From NCBI GenBank assembly GCA_030549335.1, contig CM060194.1, positions 39,821,171 to 39,885,170 on the forward strand: a stretch of 64,000 nt of DNA, written 5' to 3'. The first letter of the stretch is position 1. Each line of letters opens with the position of its first letter. The notes beneath the pieces are model-generated. The model was given only the letters and a program-made list of their open reading frames with translations. It did no database searches and was not told the DNA's origin. This document shows positions 34,472 to 47,353 of the stretch, piece by piece. This stretch comes from Pontederia crassipes. Lineage: Eukaryota; Streptophyta; Magnoliopsida; Commelinales; Pontederiaceae. The position numbers and the translations under genes were made by a program.

Positions 34472-36062
34472 TTATCACTAGCTGATCATACTATGGTTTT
34501 ACTCATTTCTACATCTGAATTCATGTGCACATAAACCTTGAAATGTGTATATTTGGATAATTATGCTCAATGTACATGTAATTATCATTCCTGCATAATA
34601 CTATGCTGCACTTGATAATTGAGCTGTTTTATATGTTGATCTAATCCCCTATTTGTTTAATTTTCATTTGAGGGTCTGATGCAGCAACTAATCAAGATAC
34701 AAATTTTGCTGGAAAAGGAGGGGGACCACTACAGGCTGCCAAAAAGTAAAAAGGAATCTGTTGGAAAAGGAGGGGATCACGACAGATGGCATGAATCAGA
34801 AAGAATAGAACTTCTGATTTACATCAAAGGGTGAGAAAATGTCATATAAAAGGAAGGATTCTAGGAGGAATGAAGGGGACAGTCACCATTTGCAGAATTC
34901 TAGACCTGAGAGCTGAAGGGGGAGAAGAAGGAGCTAAAGCTGATTTTTCTGTCGACAGATTTCAGAATGATTTTTATTGAATTACATCTTTATTTTGTAT
35001 TAGTTTTAGCATCTATGAGGAGCTAAATCTAAGCTCTCCCAAGATAGGGTAGTAGTTTAGTTTTAGTTATGGATGGATGATGAACATTTCTGATGTTGGT
35101 ACAATTATGAAATTTTGGAATTTGTTCTTATAATTGAGAATCATGTTTGTAATAGAAACTGAAAAGTTGATTTAAGATTTCCCTCTTATTCAGAAATGAA
35201 CTAAGAACAATGATATGTTTCTTGATTCCAATATGTTATTGTGAGTTTGATGAATTCAATTATTTTTTGTTAATGTGAACCTCACATTGTATTGACAGCC
35301 GAGAGGTTGATTATAGATTCCCTTGATGTTTAGAGATAAACTAAGAATATTAACATTAGTGTTGGATCCGATTATGTTTTTGTGTGGTTAGTTAATTCAA
35401 TTGCTCTATCATTGTACTTGTTGATTACTTGTGATATCATTTTTAGACTTTAGTTGTTATGCTTATGTTTGAGAGGATTGCTAGCATATTAGTAAATGTC
35501 ATGTGCCGTGCTGCATGATAATCTAACATCAGTAAAGATCCTTCTTAAATTAACCTAGCTAATATTCATATGAGAATATGATGTTTAGTTTTAATTCTTT
35601 CGCACTGTGAGAACAGTTCCTTATATAGGTTGAATTTAACCTAACTTGCATTGCTGAATTGTTCTAATCCATCCATAATAGAATTAGATGAACTCCATTC
35701 CTAGGAGAATTAGTCATTAATTGTTAATCCCCTTAAGGCTTTCAGCTAGCTAGTTAGATTTCAGTCCACGTTAATCATTTTAACACCAAAAAGTGTATCT
35801 CCTAGCTATAGTTTGATTCTGTGTTATCTTCCCTTTCACTTACTTGTTGTTTTAGCTATCTTAGTTTAGGATTAGTCTAGTCTAGTTAGTGAGCCTTTAG
35901 TTCTCAAATCATTATGAATACGACACTTGAGTCTATTACTCTGACCTATGCACTTACAGTATAGTGAAGTGAAGAGTTTGGACCATATTTCATTTAGTTG
36001 CATTTTTCTCAATTCTGTGCTATAATTCAGCAAGTTAATTGTACTCCACACATTTCACATCA
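34472..36062 (+). repeat. 5' LTR of the Athila element
   Basis: Matches 42787-44287 throughout. It begins TTATCACTAG where the 3' LTR has the canonical TGATCACTAG, and ends ...TTTCACATCA. It keeps about 105 bases (35900-36005 region) that the 3' LTR lacks. Confidence 0.88.
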
Positions 36063-36068
36063 AGTTTT

Positions 36069-36086
36069 TGACGCCGTTGCCGGGGA
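36069..36086 (+). other. Primer-binding site (tRNA-Asp type)
   Basis: TGACGCCGTTGCCGGGGA differs at one base from the TGGCGCCGTTGCCGGGGA site used by Athila elements, and lies 6 bases after the LTR. Confidence 0.85.
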
Positions 36087-36414
36087 TTTGAGACTAATTA
36101 GATTTACTTTATATCATTTAGATTAGTTTTAAACTAGTTATTACATCTTTTTCAGCTCAGTTTTCATTTACATCAAGTTATCACTCTGAATTTTCAATTC
36201 TGCTTGACTTTCTTGCTTGTTTGAACTTGATACTTTTGATTTCAATTTATGCAGGATTCAGATAGTCAAGAAGATCTATACTTTTATGATCCTAAACCTG
36301 AAAGAAGATTTAATAGAAGAAGAAGATTGCAAAGATAACAAAGAAGAAGAAAGATATTTGAAGAAAAGATAAACAATCAAGACACTGAAAATAATCGAGT
36401 CTGCTCCAAAAACA

Positions 36415-37368
36415 TTGAAAGACTATTATTCATCAAGCAATGTTAGAGGACAATTGGTTGATGGAGCCATTGCACCTGCTGTTACAATTGAGTTAAACCC
36501 AGCTCTAGTCACCATGATTAGGCAACATCAAATTGCAGGACTAGGCACTGAAGATCCAGCTTTGCATATTGATAATTTCAAGGATATGTGCAGTACAGTT
36601 CATTTTCATAATACTCCTATGAATGCTGTCCATATGAGGTTGTTCCCTTTCTCACTCAAGGATAGAGTCAAGATATGGTACAACTCCCTCACTCCTAAAG
36701 AAATTGCAACTTGAGATTTAATTGTGCAATTATTCCTATCTGAATTCTTTCCTCCCAGCAAGGCTGATAACTATATATATCAAATTGCTAGATTCCATCA
36801 ATTAGATCAGGAGAACATCTGTTATGCTTGGCAAAGACTTCAAAGTTTGTTGAGAGCATGTCCACACCATGAATTTGAGAAATGACAATTGGTAAACTAT
36901 TTTCACAAGGGACTGAATTATCCTTCTAAAGTGGCTTTGGACACTACTGCTGGTGAAATATTTGCTTTCAAGAATATTGATGAGACATATCAGTTGATAG
37001 AAAACATAGTTAAGAATCATCATTTGCTAACTCATGACAGAATAAGAAGACCACCATCTGAGAGCCAAATCAACAATATTTCTGTCCAGATTGAGGAGGT
37101 TCTGCAAAAAGCTTTAGAGAAGTTGAATTTATCAGCCAACGTGAACAAGACAATTACCACTGAAAATAGATGTGATATTTGTGGAAACCAAGGGCATGTA
37201 ACAGAAAGTTGCAATATGATTATGCAACAATATGAGCAAAGTATTGATCAAGTAAATGCAGTGGTGAATTATGGTGTGAAGCCTCTTTCTGAGTATTACA
37301 CACCTGAGAATAGGAATCATCCTTATCTTTCATACAAGGCAAATCATTATCAAGCCCCATCAATTTAG
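36415..37368 (+). pseudogene. Athila gag remnant
   Basis: The capsid-like part (ALHIDNFKDMCSTVHFHNTP, MRLFPFSLKDRVKIWYNSL) is broken by a stop after KEIAT at 36714 and resumes (FPPSKADNYIYQIARFHQL, NYFHKGLNYPSKVALDT). It ends with a CCHC zinc knuckle, CDICGNQGHVTESC, at 37171-37212. The structural protein packages element RNA. Confidence 0.85.
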
Positions 37369-37912
37369 AATTCCAATTGGCAACTCAAAATTTTACCCAA
37401 GAATCAACCACTTCCATATAATCAACCAAATGTCCAACTGCAAAGGCCATCATATGAGCAAAAATTCCACGGATATCTAAGATGGAAGAACTGCTACAAA
37501 CAATTTTGAAGAAACAAGAGAAGCAGGAAGAAGCAATGCTTAAATTGACTTTTGAATTGGAAACTTTAAGTGCTCATAACAAGGTGCTTGAGAATTAGAT
37601 AGCCCAACAAGCTAGTACTTCAATTAGAACTCCAGAGTTCTTTTCGGGACAACCAGAAATCAACCTTAAAGAGCAAGTGTAAGCTATTCAACTCAGAAGT
37701 GGTAGAGTTATTGAAGAACCAATAAGGCATGTTGAAGATAATTCAACTAGAGTCAATCCATATCAAAAACTCCAGAAGAGTCTCTGGAAGAAATTGAAGT
37801 AGAAAACAAGAATAAAAACTCTCAAGATGAAATCAAGGCAAGAATTTATGATCATGTACCATTCCCACAGAGGCTACTCAAGGCTAGACAAGATCAACAA
37901 TATGATAGATTT

Positions 37913-38589
37913 TTGGAAATTCTGAAGAAGCTTTACATTAATGTACCATTTGTAGAAGCCATTCAGGAAATGCCATCTTATGCTAAGTTTCTTAAAAAGA
38001 TCTTGACTAAAAAGAGAAGAATTATGGAACATGAAACTATAGCCTTAATTGAAGAAGCCTCAGTTATAATCCAAAACAAGCTCCCTTCCAAATTAAAGGA
38101 TTCAGGAAGCTTTACAATTCCTTGTGAGATTAGAAATAGGAAAATTCAAAGGGCTATGTATGATTTAGGTGCTTCTATTAGTGTGATTCTCTTGTCACTG
38201 TGCAGGAAGCTAGAAGTTGGAGACTTGAAACCTACTAATATGTCTTTGCAGCTAACTGATAGATCAATCAAGTATCCACATGGAATTCTTGAAGACATAT
38301 CATTGAAGGTTGAAAAATTTTACATTCTTGTAGATTTTGTTGTTCTTGATATGGATGAAGATTTGAATATCCAATTCTATTGAGTAGACCTTTCTTAGCC
38401 ACTGTAGGAGCTATAATTAATGTCAAAGAAGGTAGATTGACATTTCAGATTGGAGAAGAAAAGATAGAGTTCAATCTATCTCAAATTATCAGTAGTCCTA
38501 ATTTTCAACATGAAGACCTTGAAGATAGGCAAATCAACCAGCAAGTAGAACAAGTTTCTGCAATAATTTCAATTGAAGATTCTTTATAA
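37913..38589 (+). pseudogene. Athila protease remnant
   Basis: Aspartic protease region with the active-site block MYDLGASISVI (38157-38190) and the typical spacer LQLTDRSIKYPHGILEDI. Interrupted by a stop or frameshift near 38383. It would cleave the polyprotein. Confidence 0.8.
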
Positions 38590-38598
38590 AGATGTCTT

Positions 38599-40383
38599 AT
38601 GTTTGATCATTTGAAGGAATTGGATGATCCTGAAGCTAAGGCTTGTCATTTTATTATGTATTCATTTAAATCAGTAGAGAAATTAGAAATTCAGAATGTG
38701 CTCCAAGAGATTTTTACTACTGAACATCAGATAGGTTCTACCAAGGAGAATTCTTCCAAATTGGAGTTGAAGCCTCTTCCTAATAATATGAAATATGAGT
38801 TTCTAGGAGAAAATTTCACATATCCAGTGATAATTAATGCCAAGTTACTCCAAAATCAAGTTCAAGAACTACTGAAAAGACTAAAGCTATACAGGGAAGT
38901 AATTGGATATTCAATTGAAGATATCAAAGGAATCAATCCCTCAATTTGCATGCACAGAATTTCCATGGAAGACAACTATAAGCCTACAATTGAATGCCAA
39001 AGAAGGTTGAACCTAGTTATGAAAGAAGTTGTGAAGAAGGAAGTGCTAAAGCTCTTAAATGCTGGAATCATATATTCAATTTCAGATAGTGAATGGGTTA
39101 GTCCAGTCCAAGTGGTACCAAAGAAAGGTGAAATCTGATTCTAATGAGTTGATTTCTACTAGAACAGTGACTGGATGGAGAATGTGCATTGACTTCAAAA
39201 AATTAAACAAAACAACTAGGAAAGACCATTTCCCACTTCCTTTCATTGACCAAATGCTAGAGAGACTAGCTAAGCACTCTCACTTCTGCTATTTAGATGG
39301 CTATTCAGGATTCTTATAGATTCCAATTCATCCTCAAGATCAGGACAAGACTATTTTTACATGTCCATATGGAACATTTGCTTATAGAGGAATGCCATTT
39401 TTATGCAATGCCCCAACCACATTTTAGAGGTGTATAATGTCAATTTTCTCAGATTTCATTGAGGATATTATAGAAGTTTTCATGGATGACTTTTCAGTAT
39501 ATGGAAATTCCTTTGAAGGCTATTTGGATAATTTGACAAATGTATTGCAAAGATGCAGGGAGTCCAATCTAATTCTTAATTGAGAGAAATGCCACTTGAT
39601 GATTCAAGAAAGAGTTGTTCTAGGATATATTGTCTCTAGCAGGGGAATTGAAGTGGATAAGGCCAAGATTGAAGCTATTGAGAAACTACCACCACCCAAA
39701 AATGTGAAGGCAACGAGAAGTTTCCTAGGCCATGCAGACTTCTATATAAGATTCATAAAGAACTTCTTAATGATAGCTAGACCCCTCACAAAGTTATTAA
39801 CAAAGGATTCTAAATTCAATTTTGATGAAGAATGTTTGAAAGCTTTCAATCAATTGAAACAAGCTCTAACATCAGCCCCAATTGTACAACCATAAATTGG
39901 TCCTTGCCATTTGAAATGATGTGTGATGCTTCTAATCAAGCAGTGGGGGCAGTTTTAAGCCAAACCAAAGATAAAATGCATCATGTTATTTGTTATGCTA
40001 GCAAAACTCTGGATGAAGCTCAAGTTAATTATTCTACTACTGAAAAAGAGCTATTGATTGTGGTATTTGCCTTTGATAAGTTTATATCATATCTTGTTGG
40101 AGCCAAGGTTATTGTATACACTAATCACCAAGCTATGAGGCATCTTATCAACAAGAAGGAGTCAAAGCCAAGATTGATTATATGGATTCTATTACTTCAG
40201 GAATTTGATGTGGAAATCAGAGACAAGAGGAGCACTGAAAACTTAGTAGCTGACCACTTGTCCAGATTGGAAAGAACTCAGGAATCTTCCACAATTTTTA
40301 TTAATGATTCTTTCCCTGATGACTTTCTAATGGTCATCTCAGCCACTCAAGCTCCATGGTATGCTGATATTTCAATTATTTAG
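38599..40383 (+). pseudogene. Athila reverse transcriptase and RNase H remnant
   Basis: RT blocks in order: WVSPVQVVPKKG, TGWRMCIDFKKLN, CYLDGYSGF, FAYRGMPFLCNAPTTF, FMDDFSVYG (catalytic DD at 39485-39490), LGYIVSSRGIEVDKAKI. RNase H follows ([48 protein letters not shown]). Stops at about 39317, 39425 and 39581, plus frameshifts near 39130 and 39890, destroy the frame. Confidence 0.9.
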
Positions 40384-40386
40384 CTT

Positions 40387-41491
40387 GTGGGATCATTCCA
40401 ATTGACTACCCATATCAGCAAAAGAAAAAGTTCTTTCATGACATCAACGATTACTATTGGGATGACTCATTTCTATTCAAGAAGTCCCCTGATGAAAAGT
40501 TTAGGAGATGTGTGCCAGAATCTGAATTTCAGGATATTCTACATTAATACCACTCTTCACCTTATGGAGGATATGTAGCCACTCAAAAGATAACTGCCAA
40601 AGTGTTTCAATCAGGATTTTATTGGCCTTCTCTATTTAAGGATGCTCATATCTATGTAAAAAGAGGTGATGTGTGTCAAAGGGCAGTGACAATTTCCAGA
40701 AGAAATAAAATGCCTCAAAATGAAATTCTGGAAGTTGAAATATTTGATGTATGGAGAATTGATGATATGAGACCTTTCCCTAGCTCATTTGGATATAAGC
40801 TCATCCTATTGGCTCCATTTCATTGAGAAGAGTTTTGAGAACCTTCTAAGCAAGTATGGAGTCAAGCATAAGGTTCAACATCTTATTATCCACAAACAAA
40901 TGGCCAAGTTGAAATTTCAAATAGGAAAATCAAAACCATCTTGGAACTAGAAAGGATTGGTGTAGTAAACTAAATGATACACTTTGAGCCTATAGAACAG
41001 CTTATAAATCTCCAATTGGTGTCTCTCCATATAAACTGGTCTATGGAAAAACTTGTCATTTGCCAATTGAGCTTAAACACAAGGCATATTGGGCTTTTAA
41101 GATTCTGAATTATGATATGAAATCTTGTGGACAGAAGAGGTTACTTCAGCTGGATGAATTGGATGAAATCAAGTTCAATGCCTACCAAAATTCTGAATTT
41201 TAGAAAGAGAGAACAAAACTGTGGCATGACAATAGAATCTTGAAGAAAGAGTTCAAGGTAGGAGACTTGGTCAATTCAAGGCTCAAGCTATTTTCAGGAA
41301 AACTGAAATTCAGATGGTGTGGATCATTTAGAGTCCACAAAGTTTATCCCTTTGGAGCTGTAGACCTTGAAAGTGATAATTCAAATATTGTCAAAGTGAA
41401 TGGCCAAAGACTGAAATTATACAATCCGACAGTAGAGAATCCATCTAAGGAAGTGCTTATGCTATCAAATCCACATGAATTTCCTAGCTAA
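40387..41491 (+). pseudogene. Athila integrase remnant, core partly deleted
   Basis: The zinc-binding part is degenerate (RGDVCQRAVT). The first catalytic Asp region (EVEIFDVWRIDDMRPFPSSF) is followed within about 100 bases by the region near the final Glu (YYPQTNGQVEISNRKIK). The interval that should hold the second Asp is therefore missing. The C-terminal part is present (VGDLVNSRLKLFSGKLKFRW, GAVDLE). Confidence 0.85.
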
Positions 41492-42777
41492 TGCTGAATG
41501 TAACAATGTCTAGCCTAAGACATTAAAGTAGGGCGCTTCTTGGGAGGCAACCCAAGCCTTTTCATATTTAATTTCCTTTTGTTTTGCAGGAATAAATCAG
41601 AGATGAACATAATCTACCACTGACCTTCAACCTAGAGAATTTGATTCTATATCAGGAAGAGTTGGTCAACACCATTTCTGATATCAAATATTGAAATGAA
41701 AGACCCAAAGAAGAAATGAAGCAATGCATCTCATTTCAAGAGTTGAACACCCACCCAATTCTCTCCCTTGCTTTGATGACTCATCATTGAGGACAATGCT
41801 GATGATAAGTTTGGGAGAAAATACCTGGTACATTTCTGAACTCTATTATCATATTATCATATTTTTAGTTCATTTTAAAAGTTCATATCATATTTATAAC
41901 TAGGTTATCATTGTTATCACTATTATCATTACTACTGTTCAACTCAAGTCATGTTATCATTTGTGCTCATCATTGTTAAGTAGAAATCTTCTAGTATAAT
42001 AGCTAGTACACTCCAACACCAAGTAGTCAAGTTGACTATTAATTTTTTTACTTCAATCAGCTCACTTTTCAGATGCATTTGAACTCAATTCAGCTGAGAC
42101 CTTTCTCTTTTGGGTAACACTAGCTAACACTCATGGGTTGGTCAGAAATTAGAAGATGTGTAGAATGAAATCAAGGCTTTTGCTGCTATATTAAATAGGA
42201 AAACTTGACTCTTTGTATTAAGGAATCTAAACTTTACTTGAGTTTGAACTACTGCTCACTTTATGAGCACAGAAAAGAAAAAAATGAAGAAAAAGATAAA
42301 ATGAAAAGTTACATTATGCATTGCATGCATGCATGAATAAAGAGAGTTAAATTCCAAAAAGGATCTCTCCTGAATAAAACTAAGATTTTTATCCTGTTGA
42401 CCAGCATGAATAAAAATCAGGTTTTAAACCTATTTATTTGCATCATTATGAATAAAAGTCAAGTTTATCCTGTTTAAGCAATACAAAAATCTGTTCATCA
42501 AGATATTGGTAGTTCAACCATTATAGTAAAGTTGACAATTCCTGAAATTCAAATTCAGTTATTGTTAGTATTTCTTTCATGGCTTAAGTTTACTTTAGCC
42601 TTTGTGATTCCTCAGCTAGAGATTGGGTATTAGAAAGAATGGCAAGGGGTGTTAGTAAAATGGGAAACTCATTTGATCTTTTACAGCTGAATCTGAATTC
42701 ATTTGTAAACTATTAAATTCAATCCTTGTTCTTAATATCTGAATGTTTTGCTTGACGACAAGCAAAAGACTAAGCTT

Positions 42778-42784
42778 GGAGGAG
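42778..42784 (+). other. Polypurine tract of the Athila element
   Basis: GGAGGAG immediately before the 3' LTR (TTTGATCACTAG), where plus-strand synthesis would prime. Confidence 0.6.
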
Positions 42785-42786
42785 TT

Positions 42787-44287
42787 TGATCACTAGCTGA
42801 TCGTACTATGATTTTACTCATTTTTACATCTGAATTCATGTGCACATAATCCTTGAAATGTGTATATTTGGATAATTATGCTCAATGTACATGTAATTAT
42901 CATTCCAGCATAATACTATGCTGCACTTGATAATTGAGCTATTTTTATGTTGTTCTAACCCCTATTTGTTTAATTTTTATTTGAGGGTCTGATGCTTGCT
43001 ATTCTCTTGAATTCAGCAACTAATCAAAATACAAATCCTGCTGGAAAAGGAGGGGTGACCACTATAGGCTGCCGAAAAGCAAAAAGGAATCTGTTGGAAA
43101 AGGAGGGGACTAGGGACAGATGGCATGAATAAAAAAGAATAGAAGCTTCTGATTTGCATCAAAAGGTGAGCAAAGGTCATATAAAAGGGAGGATTCTAGG
43201 AGGAATGAAGGGGGCAGCCACCATTTGCAAAATTCTGAACCTGAGAGCTGAAGGGGGAGGAGAAGGAGCTGAAGCTGATTTTTCTATCGACAGATTTCAG
43301 AATGATTTTTACTGAATTCCTTCTGTGGTTTGTATTAGTTTTAGCATCTATGAGGAGTTAAATCTAATCTCTCATAGGATAGGGTAGTAATCTAGTTTTA
43401 GTTATGGATGGATGATGAACATTTTTTATGTTGGTACAATTATGAAATTTTGGAATTTGTTATTATCATTGAGAATCCTATTTGTAATAGAAACTGAAAA
43501 GTTGATTTAAGATTTTCCTCTTATTCAGAAATGAACTAAGAACAATGATATGTTTCTTGATTCCAATCTGTTGTTGTGAGTTTGATGAATCTAATTATCT
43601 TTTGTTAGTGTGAATCTCACATTGTATTGATAGCCGAGATGTTGATTATATGTTCCTTTGATGTTTAGAGATAAACCAAGAACATTAACATTAGTGTTGG
43701 ATCTGATTATGTTTCTATGTGGTTAGTTAATTCAATTGCTCTATCATTGTAATTGTTGATTACTTGTGATATCATCTTTAGACTTTACTTGTTATGCTAT
43801 GTTTGAGTGGATTGCTAGCTTATCAGTAAATATCATGTGCTGTGCTTCATGATAATCTAACATCAGTAAAGATCCTTCTTAAATCAACATAGCTAACATT
43901 CATATGAGAATATGATGTTTAGTTTTAATTCTTTCGCACTGTGAGAACAGTTCCTTATATAGGTTGAATCTGACCTAACTTGCATTGATGAATTGTTCTA
44001 ATCCATCCATAGTAGAATTAGATGAACCCCATTCCTAAAAGAATCAGTCATTAATTGTTAATCCTCTTAAGGCTTTCAGCTAGCTAGTTAGATTTCAGTC
44101 CACATTAATCATTTTAACACCAAAAAGAGTATCTTCTAGCTATAGTTTGATTCTGTGTTATCTTCCCTTTCACTTACTTGTCGTTTTAGCTATCTTAGTT
44201 TAGGATTAGTCTAGTCTAGTTAGTGAGTTTTTCTCAATTCTGTGCTATAATTCAGCAAGTTAATTATACTTCACACATTTCACATCA
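42787..44287 (+). repeat. 3' LTR of the Athila element
   Basis: 1501 bases from TGATCACTAG to TTTCACATCA. Compared with the 5' LTR it lacks about 105 bases near its end and has about 18 extra bases near 42990. Substitutions are scattered, so the insertion is not recent. Confidence 0.9.
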
Positions 44288-46630
44288 AGTTGCCTCGACA
44301 AGAAGATAAGAGATGAGAGTGGGCATGGAATTGGAAGAAGCCGACGAAGATGCCAGTGATAGATTGATGATTCATCTCTTCATGGCCAAGTCGGCCTCCC
44401 ACTAGTTGGCGAAGAGCTTCCATGGCAGCAGCCGACAATACTACTTTCCCTTGCACTTTTGCTGAGAAAGAAAGCTTGAAAGAACTAATTGATGAATAGC
44501 CATCCCGTTTGTGTTATTTTTTTTGTCGAGATTCATCAGTGTCCAGAATTATTAGCACTTGATAATTCAAAGTTCTTGAGACTACTAGCACTCATCGACT
44601 TTAGGATATACCTTTGCTATCCATTATACGTTTTTTAGTTGATCGCTTCACAATTTGTGCAGTTCATGTATATAGTTTATATGCCTTATCTTCTTTTCTA
44701 TTTTACTTTTACAAATTTGAACACACTTGTTCCCGATTCTTCTTATTTCCTATACCAATAAAATGAAGGATACAGATCTTGTTTTTAGATGTTTGTGTAT
44801 AGAGCCCTACAAGTAGCAGCTCTTTTTTTTATGTTGTTACTTGGTTTGAAATTAATCACAAGATGGATCTGTTAGTTTCATACTAAATTCCACTATGTAA
44901 AGGGGATGGAATTTTAAAATAGGATTAGTAGGTTCAAACGGGTGGGATGAAAAACAAGCAAGTAAATTTTTTATTACTTGTTACATGACGTTGCGAAAAG
45001 AGAAATATGGGACGTGACAATCACAAAGGAAAATTAAAAATTTGACTATGGATGGACAGCATGTAAAAAGATTTAAAACTTCAAATAATTATTCTCTCAT
45101 TATTATTTATTTCCCTTTTTCCGCTCCTCTTCCTTTTTCTAGTTCCTCCGGTCTTTAATCGTTTATTTTATGTACATTCCATTATTCCTTTGTCTTTGCC
45201 AATCTTTACTTTTTCTAATCTCCATTTTCACTTTTTTTTACTCATCATAACTATCTTTCTTTTTTTAATATTGAATTTGAAATTGGTTCTGTCTAGTTCA
45301 TCGGTTTTTCCAATTCAAAGCAGCTTAATCCAATTCAACTCCACTTTTAGTTTTGGATCTGATCTAATCGGAGGGTTCGGGTTACCTGCACACCTACACT
45401 AGCAGGTCCGATCCAGATTCAAATAGCTATAGTTAATCCCCTAGATATCATTGTTGATAAAAAATATTTGCTCCATTAATTTTCCCTCCAATTAGTAATT
45501 TTCGTAGCATATCAAGCAAATATATAAGAGTTTAAAATGATGAGAGTATTTAAGGAAGATTGGGTGAATCAATACATCAATGTTATGCCCTATTTGTTCA
45601 ATGAAAGAAAAAATCAATATAATACTTTAGTCTTTGTACTTCACATTTCAAATATTTTGAATCAATATTTTATCAATGCAATGTAGAAAATTGTCTTTTA
45701 ACTTATTTATCTTTAATCTTTCTATGCAATGATTATCTTTTTCATTATAATGATGTGCCATATAGTTCAGAAATAGCTTATGGTTGTGTATATTATGAAA
45801 AATGCTCTTTCTATAGGAAATTGATGCTATCCTTAGGTGAGGTTCTTTTTCATTACATGATAGGGAGCAATTGTGCAACGAGGATATAACTGAACCTACG
45901 CTAGCTCCTAATCAAGCAATGAACGATAACATTCAATAAGTATCATGAATAGTTTGACTTTGATGTTTAATTATTTATATTTTCATCATCCAAAATTGAA
46001 ACTTTTATCATTGCAATAAAATGTGGATAATCAGTAGCGTTAAGACTTAGATTAATGAATGCCATTAAGGGACATCTTTTGGGGTAATTAAAGTCTGGTC
46101 ATGATAAAATATGACGAAACCAATATTAGACAATTTTCAAATATACATAAAGGTTTTGGACTTGCGGACCCTTGACAAAAATTCTTTAGGTGAGATATTT
46201 TGGATCTTCGGTTAGTTTTATGTTGACCTTTCTAGTTAAGAAATTCTATGGTAAAACTTTTGGACATCTGATAAAGATTCTAGTCACTTGATATTAGGGT
46301 TCACTAGGCTTTCCTATGTATGGCATGTTAGATGTCCCGACAAGATTCTGGTCCTCCAATTTTAATGACCAATAGATTTGGGTAAATGAATTTTCAGATG
46401 TCCAATTAAGGATTTTTGTCGTATGATCTTAGGCTCAAAGTTCATACTAAGAGGAAATAATTCAGATGTCTCAAATGGTACTTCGATCGTCTGAACTTAG
46501 ATCAGACATCAAGTTCAAAAAAACCAATCCTTTGATTTATCGATCATCCAATCCTTTCAACAAAAAAATGCATTGCATTTAAAATTACTGAATCAAGACT
46601 ACTTATACATGTTGAGAGAATGTTTTCTAA
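44288..46630. other. Intergenic, no gene
   Basis: 44290-44460 is moderately GC-rich (gaagaagccgacgaagatgc) and could be a fragment of older coding or element sequence, split from the 34.4-kb side by the Athila insertion. The rest is AT-rich. 46150-46560 resembles the interior around 12780-12960 (word families around 'tcgtccg', 'cttctga'). No gene identified. Confidence 0.4.
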
Positions 46631-46639
46631 ATTGACATA

Positions 46640-47297
46640 GAGGGATGATTATCTCCACTCGATAGAGTTCACCAACAATAATAATTATCATGCCACTATC
46701 AAAATGGCTCTATATGAGTTCTTGTATGGTAGACCTTGTAGGTGCCCCACTTGTTGGACCAAAGTGGGTGAAAGGAGGCTTTTTGGACCTAAAGCATTGG
46801 AAGAGTAGAATGCTTTTAGCACAAAGTAGACAAAAGAGTCATGCCAACCAAAGAAGAAGAGGAAAAATCTCTAGTGAAGGGGACTTAGTGCTTTTGAAGG
46901 TGTCTCCAACCAAGGGTGTGATGAGTTTTTAGCAAAAAGGGGAAGTTGAGCTCAAGGCATGTTGGATTTTTTGAAGTATTAGAATTGGTTGGTGATGGTG
47001 CTTGTAGGTTAGCGTTGTCTTTCCTTCATATGAAATGATTCATAATATGTTCCAAGTTTTCATGTTGAAACAATATCATCATGATCAAATGCATGCGATA
47101 AGGATTGAAGAGCCTAACCTCAAAGAGAATTTGACTTATGAAGAACAACCAATAGAGATTCTGAAATACAAGGAGCATTGCTTTTGTGACAAGATTATCC
47201 CTATGGTTAAGGTGACATGGAAGCATAATCGGGGTGTTGAAGGTACTTGGGAAATTGAAAGCGAGATGGGAAAGGAGTTTCCTCATCTTTTTTTATA
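46640..47297 (+). pseudogene. Chromovirus (Ty3/gypsy, Tekay/Del-like) integrase C-terminus and chromodomain, decayed
   Basis: Translation across two frames reads NNNYHATIKMALYEFLYGRP, CWTKVGERRLFGP, then HNMFQVFMLKQYHHDQMHAI, LTYEEQPIEILKYKEHCF and VKVTWKHNRGVEGTWEIESE. This is the standard end of chromovirus integrase with a chromodomain, which binds histone marks to guide insertion. Stops near 46930 and 46970 break it. Everything upstream (gag to integrase core) is absent. Confidence 0.87.
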
Positions 47298-47353
47298 AGT
47301 AATTTACATTTGAGTGAATTCGAGAATAATTTTTTCTTTAACGGTAGTAGAAT

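Larger units (their letters stand above)
34472..44287 (+). mobile_element. Athila-lineage Ty3/gypsy LTR retrotransposon, full-length but defective
   Basis: Both LTRs, primer-binding site, gag, protease, reverse transcriptase, RNase H, integrase remnant and polypurine tract are present in gypsy order. The lineage follows from the tRNA-Asp-type primer site, 1.5-1.6 kb LTRs and reverse transcriptase blocks (HFPLPFIDQMLERLA, DFIEDIIEVFMDDFSVYG). Flanking bases TGTTG (34467-34471) and AGTTG (44288-44292) agree at 4 of 5 positions, as expected for an aged 5-bp target duplication. Many stops and frameshifts and a gutted integrase make it non-autonomous. The 1.3 kb between integrase and the 3' LTR (41492-42776), where Athila elements may carry an env-like ORF, holds no open frame of note. 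Confidence 0.93.
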
